Assembly: GCA_025060505.1 (NCBI GenBank)
Contig: JANXBU010000002.1
Coordinates: 62,001-126,000, forward strand
Origin: Candidatus Calescibacterium sp.
GTDB taxonomy: Bacteria > Calescibacteriota > Calescibacteriia > Calescibacteriales > Calescibacteriaceae
Direction of reading: 5' to 3'
DNA length: 64,000 bases
Translations under genes and position numbers: made by a program
In this document: positions 8,634 through 16,788 of the stretch, piece after piece
How the letters are laid out: every line of letters begins with the position of its first letter
Numbering within the stretch: position 1 is the stretch's first letter
The notes under the pieces: generated by a model
The model's database searches: none
Seen by the model: the letters and a program-made list of their open reading frames with translations, nothing else
What the model was told of the DNA's origin: nothing

Positions 8634-9695
8634 GTGTCCTACCGAAACGATCCAATAATCAAAATAGCAAAATCAGTAGAAAAGAAAACAAAAATAAAAA
8701 CATATCCAAAAGTAATCGAAGACATAATATCATCAATCAAAGCAACAGGAAATTTCTGGCAAGTTGTAAGAATATCTCAAAGACCTATACCAGTTGTAGC
8801 AGAAACGGTAAGAATTCTTGAAAAAGAAAAACTCATTCAAATATATGACGGAGAGATAAAAACAACAGAGGAATTTGGAGAACTATTTAAAAGAATTCCC
8901 AAATTTCAGTTTGACTTTACATGCAGCGAATGCGATGGAAGAGGGATAAACATAAAAACAATTGGTATATATGATGAGTTTGCTGAAATAAGAAAAAAAG
9001 CTCCAAAACCTGTTCAGGAATATGATCAAGGAAACATAACTCCAGAGAGCACCATTGGAAGGATATCTCTTATGCGCATACGAGGAGATGTGGCCGGAAA
9101 AAAGATAATAGTTTTGGGAGACGATGATCTTGTTGGAATAGCTCTGGGACTCACCAGAATGCCTGATGAAGTCTTAGTTCTTGATATAGATAAAAGGTTG
9201 ATTGATTTCACAAACGATATAGCAAAAGAAAGAAATCTGCCCGTGCACGCGGAAGTGTTTGACTTGCGAGAACCACTTCCCAAAAAATTGAAAGCAAAAT
9301 TTGATGTATTTGTCACAGATCCACCAGAAGCAAAAAAACCTTTCGTTATATTTATACAAAAGGGAATATGGACACTAAAAGGAGAAGGATGCTCCGGATA
9401 CATAGGAATGACCTTGATAGATTCATCTGTTCCAAAATGGGCAGAACTTCAAAGTATAATATTGAAATCCGGTGGTGCAATAACTGATATTATAAGAGAT
9501 TTCAACAAATACGATATATGGGATTATCATCAAAATACGGTCGCCTGGAAATTAGCACCGGCAAAGAGTCCCGCAGATTCAATATGGTACACATCTGCAA
9601 TTGTCAGAATTGAAATTGTTCGCAAAGCAAATGTTAAAAACGAAAAACTCAAACTCAAACAAATGTATGTAGATATAGAAAGCACAACAACATAA
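8634..9695 (+). CDS. bpsA: N4-bis(aminopropyl)spermidine synthase (branched-chain polyamine synthase)
   Basis: Adds two aminopropyl groups from decarboxylated S-adenosylmethionine to the internal nitrogen of spermidine, making a branched polyamine that stabilises nucleic acids at high temperature. The 353-residue protein has the DUF43/BpsA layout: an N-terminal winged-helix region, a CSEC cysteine pair near residue 101, the family block YDQGNITPESTIGRISLMR, the Rossmann motif LGDDDLVGIAL near residue 162, DIDKRLIDF, and the active-site motif DPPEA at residue 229. The start is a GTG with no Shine-Dalgarno sequence, right after tRNA-Glu, so the mRNA may be produced by tRNA processing. Convergent with eno, 15 bases apart. 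Confidence 0.9.
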   Translation: MSYRNDPIIKIAKSVEKKTKIKTYPKVIEDIISSIKATGNFWQVVRISQRPIPVVAETVRILEKEKLIQIYDGEIKTTEEFGELFKRIPKFQFDFTCSECDGRGINIKTIGIYDEFAEIRKKAPKPVQEYDQGNITPESTIGRISLMRIRGDVAGKKIIVLGDDDLVGIALGLTRMPDEVLVLDIDKRLIDFTNDIAKERNLPVHAEVFDLREPLPKKLKAKFDVFVTDPPEAKKPFVIFIQKGIWTLKGEGCSGYIGMTLIDSSVPKWAELQSIILKSGGAITDIIRDFNKYDIWDYHQNTVAWKLAPAKSPADSIWYTSAIVRIEIVRKANVKNEKLKLKQMYVDIESTTT

Positions 9696-9710
9696 GTCAA
9701 AAAAGTATCT

Positions 9711-11012
9711 TTAAGCAGAGAAGTCATCCAGTATAAAAGAAAATGCTGACCTTCCAGAAAACTTTATACCAAATTTTCTCTCGATGTAAATAAGTCTGTT
9801 GTATTTCGCAATTCTTTCGGATCTTGAAAGAGACCCGGTTTTTATTTGTCTTGAATCAACCGCAACTGCAAGGTCAGCAATGAAAGTATCTTCCGTATCA
9901 CCCGACCTATGCGATATTACAGTTGTATATCCGGAATATTTAGCAGTTTTTATTACATCAAAAGTTTCTGTAAGAGTTCCAATCTGATTTACTTTCACAA
10001 GTATTGAATTTCCTATTCCTTGGTCTATTCCCTTCCTGAATATCTTCGGATTCGTAACAAAGACATCATCTCCAACAAGCTGAACCCTTTTACCGATAGC
10101 GGATGTGATTTTCTTCCATCCATCCCAATCTGTTTCAGAAACCCCATCTTCAACCGATATTATAGGATATTTCTGACATAATTTCAATATATAATCAATC
10201 ATCTCATCGGAGTTAAGTTTCTTGTTTTCTCTTCTCAGAACATACAATTTTTTATCGTCGTCGTAAAATGAAGAAGAGGCAACATCAAGAGCAAACCAAA
10301 CCTGCTCTCCGATCCTGTATCCAGCTTTCTCAGTGGCATATGTCAAAATTTCAAGTGGTTCCTCATTATTCTTTGACGGAATAGCAAATCCACCTTCATC
10401 TCCAACTCCAACTGAAATTGATTTTTCCGAAAGAAATTTTTTTATCGTATGAAATATTTCAGAAGCACATCTTATTGATTCTTCAAAAGAATCAAAACCA
10501 GCGGGTACGATCATATATTCCTGAAAGTCAATGTTCCAACCTGCATGTTCTCCTCCGTTTATAACATTACAAAGTGGAACCGGTATTGAAGGATTCCTGT
10601 TTCCAAAGATTTTCCTTAGATAATCGAATAATTCTTGATTGTTTTTCTTTGCAGAAACTTTCGCACAAGCAAGAGAGATACCAAGTATAGCGTTAGCTCC
10701 AAGCTTTGATTTGTTTTCGGTTCCATCAAGCTTTATCATTTCAGAGTCAATAGAATACTGATCAGAAGCATCCTTCCCTTTAATAATCTCAAAGATTTTT
10801 TCAACATTAGATATTGCTTTTCTGACACCCTTTCCGAAATATCTTTTATCTCCATCTCTAATCTCAACAGCTTCGTTTTTACCCTTTGAAGCACCGGCGG
10901 GAACTATAGCTAGCGCACTTTCTCCTGTTTCAATTTCAACTTCAACGGCAACAGTTGGATTTCCTCTTGAATCAAGAAACTCAAAAGCTCTTATATTTTT
11001 TATGGGAAACAT
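9711..11012 (-). CDS. eno: Enolase (phosphopyruvate hydratase)
   Basis: Interconverts 2-phosphoglycerate and phosphoenolpyruvate in glycolysis and gluconeogenesis. The 433-residue length is standard. The N-terminus has the conserved AFEFLDSRGNPTVAVEV; the substrate loop reads GASKGKNEAVE; Mg ligands fall in LDVASSSF-type and SVEDGVSE segments; the catalytic region reads VGDDVFVTNP, followed by ILVKVNQIGTLTET and SHRSGDTEDTFIADLAV, and the C-terminus has KTGSLSRSERIAKYN. The internal motif GVGDEGGFA is complete. All catalytic positions appear intact. It stands alone between bpsA (convergent) and the TRAP operon (divergent). Confidence 0.97.
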   Translation of the reverse strand: MFPIKNIRAFEFLDSRGNPTVAVEVEIETGESALAIVPAGASKGKNEAVEIRDGDKRYFGKGVRKAISNVEKIFEIIKGKDASDQYSIDSEMIKLDGTENKSKLGANAILGISLACAKVSAKKNNQELFDYLRKIFGNRNPSIPVPLCNVINGGEHAGWNIDFQEYMIVPAGFDSFEESIRCASEIFHTIKKFLSEKSISVGVGDEGGFAIPSKNNEEPLEILTYATEKAGYRIGEQVWFALDVASSSFYDDDKKLYVLRRENKKLNSDEMIDYILKLCQKYPIISVEDGVSETDWDGWKKITSAIGKRVQLVGDDVFVTNPKIFRKGIDQGIGNSILVKVNQIGTLTETFDVIKTAKYSGYTTVISHRSGDTEDTFIADLAVAVDSRQIKTGSLSRSERIAKYNRLIYIERKFGIKFSGRSAFSFILDDFSA

Positions 11013-11179
11013 ATCAAAGAAAGTAATTAGTTAGAAAAAATTTTTCTAAAAACAAAAATATAAGATGGATTCTATCAACCTTCAGAGAAATCATAAAAAT
11101 CTTCAATCAAGCAAAATACAAGTAATTAAAGATTACAAAACTTCATAAACAAACAAAACAAAAATTTCATAAAAATTAC

Positions 11180-11185
11180 TATAAT
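11180..11185 (+). promoter_or_regulatory. -10 box of the TRAP operon, near-leaderless
   Basis: A perfect TATAAT ends 9 bases before the ATG of the first DctP gene at 11195, so transcription would begin within about 3 bases of the start codon. No clear -35 element is visible. Confidence 0.5.
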
Positions 11186-11194
11186 AGTGCTCAT

Positions 11195-12223
11195 ATGAAA
11201 AGAAAAGACACTAAAACAACAAACAAGAAAAAATATCATATTTTGTCTTTATCATTTTTTCTTTTCTTGCTTTTAGGAGAATCTTCTGCTTTATCAGAAG
11301 AAATCGTATTAAAAATAGGAACTCTTGCTCCTACAAACTCCGTATGGTTTCAACTTCTTGAAGAGGTTATTGAGAAAGCAAGAAGCAGATACAAAGGTGT
11401 TAAATTCACGGTCTATCCAGGGGGAGTAATGGGAGATGAGGAAGAGATGATAAGAAAAATAAAATCTGGACAACTTCACGGTGGAGCTTTCACAGTAAGC
11501 GGTATAAAAAAAATAGCCCCTGAAGTGGGAGTTCTTGATTTACCTTTCCTATTCAAAAGCTATAAAGAGGTTGATCACATAACTTCGAAATTCAAAAAAG
11601 AATTCTCTGAATACTTCGAAAAAAATGGATTCAAACTCATATCGTTTGCAGAACATGGGTTTGTGTACTTCTACTCAAAAAATCCAAATATAACAGGTTA
11701 TAGAGATCTCGGTAAGACACGCATATGGGCTTGGAAAGGAGAGAGAGTTATGTATGGTATAACAAAGATACTAGGATCAAGCCCTATATATGTGCAAGTT
11801 CCAGATGTTCTGAGTGCTCTTGAAACCGGAATGTTAGAATCTCTTCAAACAAGTCCCGTTGCCTGCCTTAGCCTCCAGTGGTGCAAACTTATGAAAGTCA
11901 TTATTGATTACCCATACAGATACGAACCCGGTGTAGTTGTTATATACAAAAAAGTATGGGATTCACTACCAGAGGATTTCAAGAGGATTTTCACTGAAAT
12001 AGTTGGCGACGAACAAAAATATAACGTTAAAATACGAGAAGGACATGAAAAAAGTAAAATCAAGCTCAAAGAACTTGGAATGAAGTTTATAAAACCCCCA
12101 GAGGAAGACATAAAATGGTTTGAAAGAGAAATCATACAAAAGCTTTATTATTCAACAGATACAGAATATCCTCATGAACTTCTAAAAAGAATATCTCAAG
12201 AACTTGAGAATATTAGAAGATAA
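11195..12223 (+). CDS. dctP: TRAP transporter substrate-binding protein DctP, copy 1
   Basis: Periplasmic binding protein of a TRAP transporter, which captures carboxylate-type ligands for the DctQM membrane unit. The 342 residues start with a basic region and a hydrophobic signal (about 20-38) ending near SSALSEE. Family features are LKIGTLAPTNSVWFQL, YPGGVMGDEEEMIRKI, the block VGVLDLPFLFKSYKEVDHI, and the Arg-containing ligand segment LGKTRIWAWKGERVM. It is the first gene of an operon with a second DctP, DctQ, a small gene and DctM. A 166-bp tract (11797-11962) is nearly identical to copy 2. Ligand unknown; the presence of two binding proteins suggests two related ligands or dose adjustment. 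Confidence 0.92.
   Translation: MKRKDTKTTNKKKYHILSLSFFLFLLLGESSALSEEIVLKIGTLAPTNSVWFQLLEEVIEKARSRYKGVKFTVYPGGVMGDEEEMIRKIKSGQLHGGAFTVSGIKKIAPEVGVLDLPFLFKSYKEVDHITSKFKKEFSEYFEKNGFKLISFAEHGFVYFYSKNPNITGYRDLGKTRIWAWKGERVMYGITKILGSSPIYVQVPDVLSALETGMLESLQTSPVACLSLQWCKLMKVIIDYPYRYEPGVVVIYKKVWDSLPEDFKRIFTEIVGDEQKYNVKIREGHEKSKIKLKELGMKFIKPPEEDIKWFEREIIQKLYYSTDTEYPHELLKRISQELENIRR
11797..11962 (+). repeat. 166-bp near-identical tract shared by the two dctP genes (copy 1)
   Basis: Bases 11797-11962 match 12984-13149 with one mismatch (C at 11857, T at 13044), while the flanks diverge at once on both sides. This is far above the similarity of the rest of the genes and is what a gene-conversion event leaves. 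Confidence 0.85.
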
Positions 12224-12345
12224 AACAAAAAATAGTTAGATAGAAATCAAGAAAGTATCCACAAAGTGATTCCAAAATACAAAATAAATTGCAAAAAAAC
12301 AAACAAAAAAATTAAATAAATGATTAAATAAAAAAGAAGATAAAC

Positions 12346-13413
12346 ATGATGAGGAGAACCAAAAATATGAGAACTATAGAGAAACAAAACACAAGTAGAA
12401 AAGCAACAATAAAGTGCATGGCAAGTGTAATCATTTTATTTTCACTGATATTAAGCACAGTATTTGTAAAACCTTCATATTCCGACGAGATAGTAATAAA
12501 GGCAGGCTCACTAGCTCCTGCTGCTTCTGTTTGGATGCAGCTGTGGAACGATACAGCTCAAAAGGTAAAAGAAAGAATCAAAAATCTTAAAATCACAACA
12601 TATCCCGGAGGAGTAATGGGAGATGAGGAAGAGATGATAAGAAAAATAAGAATAGGACAACTTCATGTCGGAGCCTTCACAATAAAAGGCATAAAAAAAA
12701 TAGCTCCTGAGGTGGGAGTTCTTGATGTACCTTTCCTCTTCAGGAATTACAGAGAAGTCGATCATATAACAAGTAAATTCAGAAAAGAATTTTCAGATTA
12801 TTTTGAAAAAAATGGATTCAAAATATTAGTTTTCGCAGAACAAGGTTTTGTTTATTACTACTCAAAAAACCCGAATATAACAAGCTATAGAGATCTTGGT
12901 AAGACACGCGTATGGGCTTGGAAAGACGAGAGAATTATGATAAATGTAGCAAAGATTCTTGGAACAAGTCCAATATATATTGCAGTTCCAGATGTTCTGA
13001 GTGCTCTTGAAACCGGAATGTTAGAATCTCTTCAAACAAGTCCTGTTGCCTGCCTTAGCCTCCAGTGGTGCAAACTTATGAAAGTCATTATTGATTACCC
13101 ATACAGATACGAACCCGGTGTAGTTGTTATATACAAAAAAGTATGGGATGGACTTCCTGAAGATGTGAAGAAAGCGTTTGAAAGTGTGATAAAAGAAGAA
13201 GAACCTCTGTACAACAAGAAGATAAGAGAAGCACAAGAAAATGCTAAACAAAAATTAAGGGAAATGGGTGTCAAATTCGTAAAACCCTCTGAAGAAGATC
13301 TAAAATGGTTTGAAGCAGAAGTTAAACAGAAATTATGGTATTCAGCAGATGCTGAATATCCTCAGGACCTCTTGAGAAAGATTTCACAAGAACTTGAAAA
13401 TTTCAGGAAATGA
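12346..13413 (+). CDS. dctP: TRAP transporter substrate-binding protein DctP, copy 2
   Basis: Second periplasmic DctP, 355 residues, with a longer N-terminal basic region before the signal segment (about 24-46, ending KPSYSDE). The same family motifs occur: IKAGSLAPAASVWMQL, YPGGVMGDEEEMIRKI and LGKTRVWAWKDERIM. The first third differs from copy 1 around the ligand cleft (for example PAASVWMQLWND against PTNSVWFQLLEE), so the two may bind different ligands. Several M codons lie near the start and the exact one is uncertain. The 122-base gap from copy 1 has no promoter I can recognise. DctQ follows 16 bases after its stop. Confidence 0.92.
   Translation: MMRRTKNMRTIEKQNTSRKATIKCMASVIILFSLILSTVFVKPSYSDEIVIKAGSLAPAASVWMQLWNDTAQKVKERIKNLKITTYPGGVMGDEEEMIRKIRIGQLHVGAFTIKGIKKIAPEVGVLDVPFLFRNYREVDHITSKFRKEFSDYFEKNGFKILVFAEQGFVYYYSKNPNITSYRDLGKTRVWAWKDERIMINVAKILGTSPIYIAVPDVLSALETGMLESLQTSPVACLSLQWCKLMKVIIDYPYRYEPGVVVIYKKVWDGLPEDVKKAFESVIKEEEPLYNKKIREAQENAKQKLREMGVKFVKPSEEDLKWFEAEVKQKLWYSADAEYPQDLLRKISQELENFRK
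12984..13149 (+). repeat. 166-bp near-identical tract shared by the two dctP genes (copy 2)
   Basis: Partner of 11797-11962; the offset is 1187 bases throughout and only one base differs. It encodes the central block from VPDVLSALETGM to VIYKKVWD in both proteins. Confidence 0.85.
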
Positions 13414-13429
13414 AAATAAAATAGGAAAT

Positions 13430-13939
13430 ATGATTCTGAGAAAAATAAGTAATGTAATAGAGAAAATAGAAGAAATAATAATATTCATTCTGGTTATGTG
13501 CATGATTCTGTTTTCATTCTTACAGATAATACTGAGAAACTTCTTCTCAATAAGTGTTTTCTGGTTTGATGATTTTTCAAGACATGCTGTTTTATGGGTA
13601 GGGTTTCTTGGAGCGTCTGTTGTAACAGGCTACGCAAAGCACATAAATATAGATATATTATCAAGAGCTTTCAAAGGCAGAGCAAAAAATATTCTAAACG
13701 CGATAAAATATGTTATATCTAGTGCAATATGTATCATATTGACCACAGCCTCGATTAAATTTCTCAGATTTGAGATGGAAAGCGGAGAAAAATCTATAAC
13801 TTTGAAAGTCCCAATATGGTACTTAGAGGTTTTCTTTCCCATAACCCTTGGAATGATGGCTTTCAGATTCTTGATATTAGCAATAGAAGAAATTTCTGGT
13901 AAAACTACGGAAATAAAAGAAGAAATGAAGATAGTATGA
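13430..13939 (+). CDS. dctQ: TRAP transporter small permease subunit DctQ
   Basis: Four-helix inner-membrane subunit that pairs with DctM. The 169-residue product shows four hydrophobic spans (about 15-38, 52-72, 95-115 and 135-155) with the family segment FWFDDFSRHAVLWVGFLGAS after the first helix. An upstream TTG at 13394 is in frame but overlaps dctP copy 2; the ATG at 13430 gives a normal length and is preferred. The stop codon overlaps the start of the next gene in an ATGA arrangement, implying coupled translation. Confidence 0.85.
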   Translation: MILRKISNVIEKIEEIIIFILVMCMILFSFLQIILRNFFSISVFWFDDFSRHAVLWVGFLGASVVTGYAKHINIDILSRAFKGRAKNILNAIKYVISSAICIILTTASIKFLRFEMESGEKSITLKVPIWYLEVFFPITLGMMAFRFLILAIEEISGKTTEIKEEMKIV

Positions 13940-14112
13940 TAGTAATTTCAAAACTTCTCACATTTGATAAATTATTTGATGAAACATTTACGAAAAACGT
14001 AATATATGGTAGCAAAGCAGAATACCATAAAGCTAACTACAAATTTGATATAAAATCAAATAATCTTTATAGGAACTTGAAAGAAATTTTTAGAGATCTA
14101 GATAACAAATAA
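13936..14112 (+). CDS. Small 58-residue protein between dctQ and dctM, unknown
   Basis: An open frame of 58 codons, starting with ATG at 13936 that overlaps the dctQ stop (ATGA) and ending with TAA at 14110-14112, 14 bases before the dctM ATG. The product begins MIVISKLLTFDKLFDETFTK and is charged and aromatic, without a membrane segment or recognisable domain. The translational coupling and the tight fit in the operon argue that it is real. It might be a soluble accessory or regulatory peptide for the transporter; function is unknown. A Shine-Dalgarno GGAGG for dctM follows its stop. Confidence 0.55.
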   Translation: MIVISKLLTFDKLFDETFTKNVIYGSKAEYHKANYKFDIKSNNLYRNLKEIFRDLDNK

Positions 14113-14126
14113 ATGGAGGTAGAATA

Positions 14127-15698
14127 ATGGCAGCTGTTTTAATTTTCATATTCATCTTTATTCTAGCTTTTTCCGGAACACCTCTTTTTGTAATAATGGC
14201 TCTTGGAGCACTTTTAGGTTTTTACTTCATATCACAAGTTGACACCGCTATAATAATTCAAGAGGCATACAGGCTTGCCAGTGCACCTGCGCTCATTGCT
14301 ATACCTTTGTTCACTCTTGGAGGGTATATACTTGCCGAATCAAAGGCTCCTGAAAGACTACTGAGATTCACAAAGGCATTAGTCGGATGGTTCCCCGGAG
14401 GAGTTCCGCTTGTAGTACTCATAGTTACATCTATATTTACTGCTCTTACAGGAGCTTCCGGAATAACAATAGTTGCACTTGGTGGACTACTAATGCCTAT
14501 CATCAGGAAAGCAGGTTACTCTGAAAACTTCTCCCTTGGAATAGTTACAAGCACAGGATCGATTGGTCTATTATTTCCTCCTTCATTACCAATAATACTT
14601 TATGGAGTTATATCTCAAACAGCTGTAAATGAGCTATTTATAGCTGGAATACTCCCCGGAATGCTGCTTATATTTTCTTTCTTTATATACAGTGCCCTGA
14701 CAAGCTTTGGGAAAAAAATTCAGACAGAAAAATTCGATATAAAAGAACTCTTGATCTCAACTAAAAACGCAATATTCGAAATACCACTGCCAATATTTAT
14801 AATTTTAGGTATATACACAGGTAAATTTACCGCGTCTGAAGCAGCAATAGTTACCGTTGTTTGGGTGATAGTTGTTGAAGTTTTCATATACAGAGATGTA
14901 AAAATAAAACAATTTCCAAAAGTAGTAAAAGAGTCTATGCTGCTCATCGGAGCAATAATGGCCATACTCTCTATGGCCATGGGCTTTACCAATTTTCTTG
15001 TCGATCAACAAATACCACAAAAACTTTTTGAATTCTCAAAACAATATATAGATTCAAAAGTATCGTTTCTTATCGTACTCAATCTATTCTTGCTCATCGT
15101 TGGAATGCTTATGGATATATTTTCCGCAATAGTTGTTGTTGTACCACTCATAGCACCTGTGGCAGAAAACTATGGAATAGATCCTGTTCACCTTGGAATA
15201 ATCTTCTTAGCCAACCTTGAAATAGGATACCTTACTCCACCAGTCGGGTTAAATCTTTTCATATCTGCATTCAGATTTGGAAAACCTATAACGCATATTT
15301 ACAAGCTAGTTATACCATTCATATCAATACTGCTTGTATGCCTACTGATAATAACCTATGTTCCAGATTTATCATTACGAGCGGTCAAGGGATTAGTAGA
15401 AGGTGTCGTTGTTGATGAAAATGGGAAACCAATTCGAGCTAAAATAGACATTCCAGAAACAGGACAGCAGATTATTACAGACGAAAACGGTAAGTTCAAA
15501 GTATATCTATCGCTTCCAGATTTTTCAAAACCACATGATTTCAATATATTATTTGCAGCAGAAGGATATGACTCAACTGTGGAAAAGGTAAATATAAGAA
15601 GAGGTCAAAAAAAGAAATTAGAAGTTAAACTAAATAAAACATCTGAAAATCAAGGAGAAACAGAAAAACAGGAATCAAATAACAATCAAAATCAGTAG
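14127..15698 (+). CDS. dctM: TRAP transporter large permease DctM fused to a carboxypeptidase-regulatory-like domain
   Basis: The ion-coupled transport subunit of the TRAP system. Residues 1 to ~425 form the usual polytopic DctM (normal family length), with ASGITIVALGGLLMP, STGSIGLLFPPSLPIILYG and the C-terminal half EIGYLTPPVGLNLFISAFR. After the last helix the protein continues for ~98 residues: KGLVEGVVVDENGKPIRAKI, then QQIITDENGKFKVYLSL. This is the pattern of a carboxypeptidase-regulatory-like (transthyretin-type) beta-sandwich with an acidic, Asn/Gln-rich end. DctM proteins normally stop at the membrane, so this is a fusion; the C-terminus of DctM is thought to lie on the periplasmic side, where the domain could meet DctP or the wall. 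A strong GGAGGT precedes the ATG. Confidence 0.9.
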   Translation: MAAVLIFIFIFILAFSGTPLFVIMALGALLGFYFISQVDTAIIIQEAYRLASAPALIAIPLFTLGGYILAESKAPERLLRFTKALVGWFPGGVPLVVLIVTSIFTALTGASGITIVALGGLLMPIIRKAGYSENFSLGIVTSTGSIGLLFPPSLPIILYGVISQTAVNELFIAGILPGMLLIFSFFIYSALTSFGKKIQTEKFDIKELLISTKNAIFEIPLPIFIILGIYTGKFTASEAAIVTVVWVIVVEVFIYRDVKIKQFPKVVKESMLLIGAIMAILSMAMGFTNFLVDQQIPQKLFEFSKQYIDSKVSFLIVLNLFLLIVGMLMDIFSAIVVVVPLIAPVAENYGIDPVHLGIIFLANLEIGYLTPPVGLNLFISAFRFGKPITHIYKLVIPFISILLVCLLIITYVPDLSLRAVKGLVEGVVVDENGKPIRAKIDIPETGQQIITDENGKFKVYLSLPDFSKPHDFNILFAAEGYDSTVEKVNIRRGQKKKLEVKLNKTSENQGETEKQESNNNQNQ

Positions 15699-15844
15699 AA
15701 AGAAAAACACACTACTTCACCACAAAGATATAATCCTTTCAAGAAGGAAGATATTATTCTCAAAAAGTTCACAAGATAGTCTGATAACAGCAAAGCAAAA
15801 ATACATCAATTTCTATAGTATTTCAGATCATACAAACTCGATCA

Positions 15845-16615
15845 TCACATTTTTTTCTGATTTTTTAGTTGTTGTAGAAGATCTCTTGCAGTTTTTGTCT
15901 CCGGACTTTCTGGGTATTTTGAGATTATAGCTTGTAGCATAAGCTCAGCATTTTTATTATCGCCAATTCTCATAAAAGCGTTTGAAAGGCGCAGATATGT
16001 TCTCGGTAGAATATTTACATCTTTAACATTCTTTTCTTCCTGAACTATATTCAGCCATTCCTTTATCGCTGCTCTATAATCTTGCCTTCTGAAAAATATC
16101 TCACCTGCAATAAATTTCAACTCATAGGAAAAATATCCAGAAGAAACTAGCATTTTTACTATATCATATGCTCTATCCACGTCTCCTTTAAGAAGAGATT
16201 CTCTTGCATCCGCGAGCATATTTGCAGCATCAGTATCAGATAAAGGAAACGTTTTCTGTTGCTTTGAATCCTTCTCCAATTTCCTGCTCAATTCACTTAT
16301 CTCACGAACTCTGCTCTGCAAAACCTCGAGCTCCCTCGAAATCCTCGAAATTTCATTCATTATCCTTTCATTATTTACGGAATTCTCTCTTATTCTCTCT
16401 AACCTGTTCTCAAGCGAGGATATTCTGGAATCCATGTCACTCAGAATCTTTCTTATATTTTCAACATCTTTTCTCAGTATTTCAATTACCTCTCTATTTC
16501 TTATATTATTCGCCTCAATGTTATCAAGTCTTGTTCCGATGTCGCGGCTATAACAAGAAAGAAAAAATATAGAAGAAAGAAAAATATATAAAAAAGACAA
16601 ATTCAATTTTTTCAT
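15845..16615 (-). CDS. CpoB/YbgF-like coiled-coil and TPR lipoprotein
   Basis: A 256-residue envelope lipoprotein. The signal segment ends FFLSSIFFLSC-type with the lipobox Cys near residue 21. Residues ~25-120 form a long coiled coil (heptads such as IRNREVIEILRKDVENIRKI), and the C-terminal ~115 residues carry tetratricopeptide repeats ending KYPESPETKTARDLLQQLKN, as in CpoB/YbgF of the Tol-Pal system. It differs from CpoB by being lipidated and by lacking tol-pal neighbours. The frame extends to a TTG at 16624, but the ATG at 16615 is preferred. Likely role: cell-envelope organisation, by analogy only. Confidence 0.7.
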   Translation of the reverse strand: MKKLNLSFLYIFLSSIFFLSCYSRDIGTRLDNIEANNIRNREVIEILRKDVENIRKILSDMDSRISSLENRLERIRENSVNNERIMNEISRISRELEVLQSRVREISELSRKLEKDSKQQKTFPLSDTDAANMLADARESLLKGDVDRAYDIVKMLVSSGYFSYELKFIAGEIFFRRQDYRAAIKEWLNIVQEEKNVKDVNILPRTYLRLSNAFMRIGDNKNAELMLQAIISKYPESPETKTARDLLQQLKNQKKM

Positions 16616-16788
16616 ATATATCAATACCCCCCAGCTTTCAGATTACAGAAATCGTAATAAAACATTAAAAATAATTAGTTCCAAAAAGAAAAACTACAAT
16701 AATAGCTGTAAAATTTCAGAGAAAACGAGATTTAGAACTTTGCAAATAAAACTCAGAGCTCTCAAACCAAATGATACTATCAGGAATA

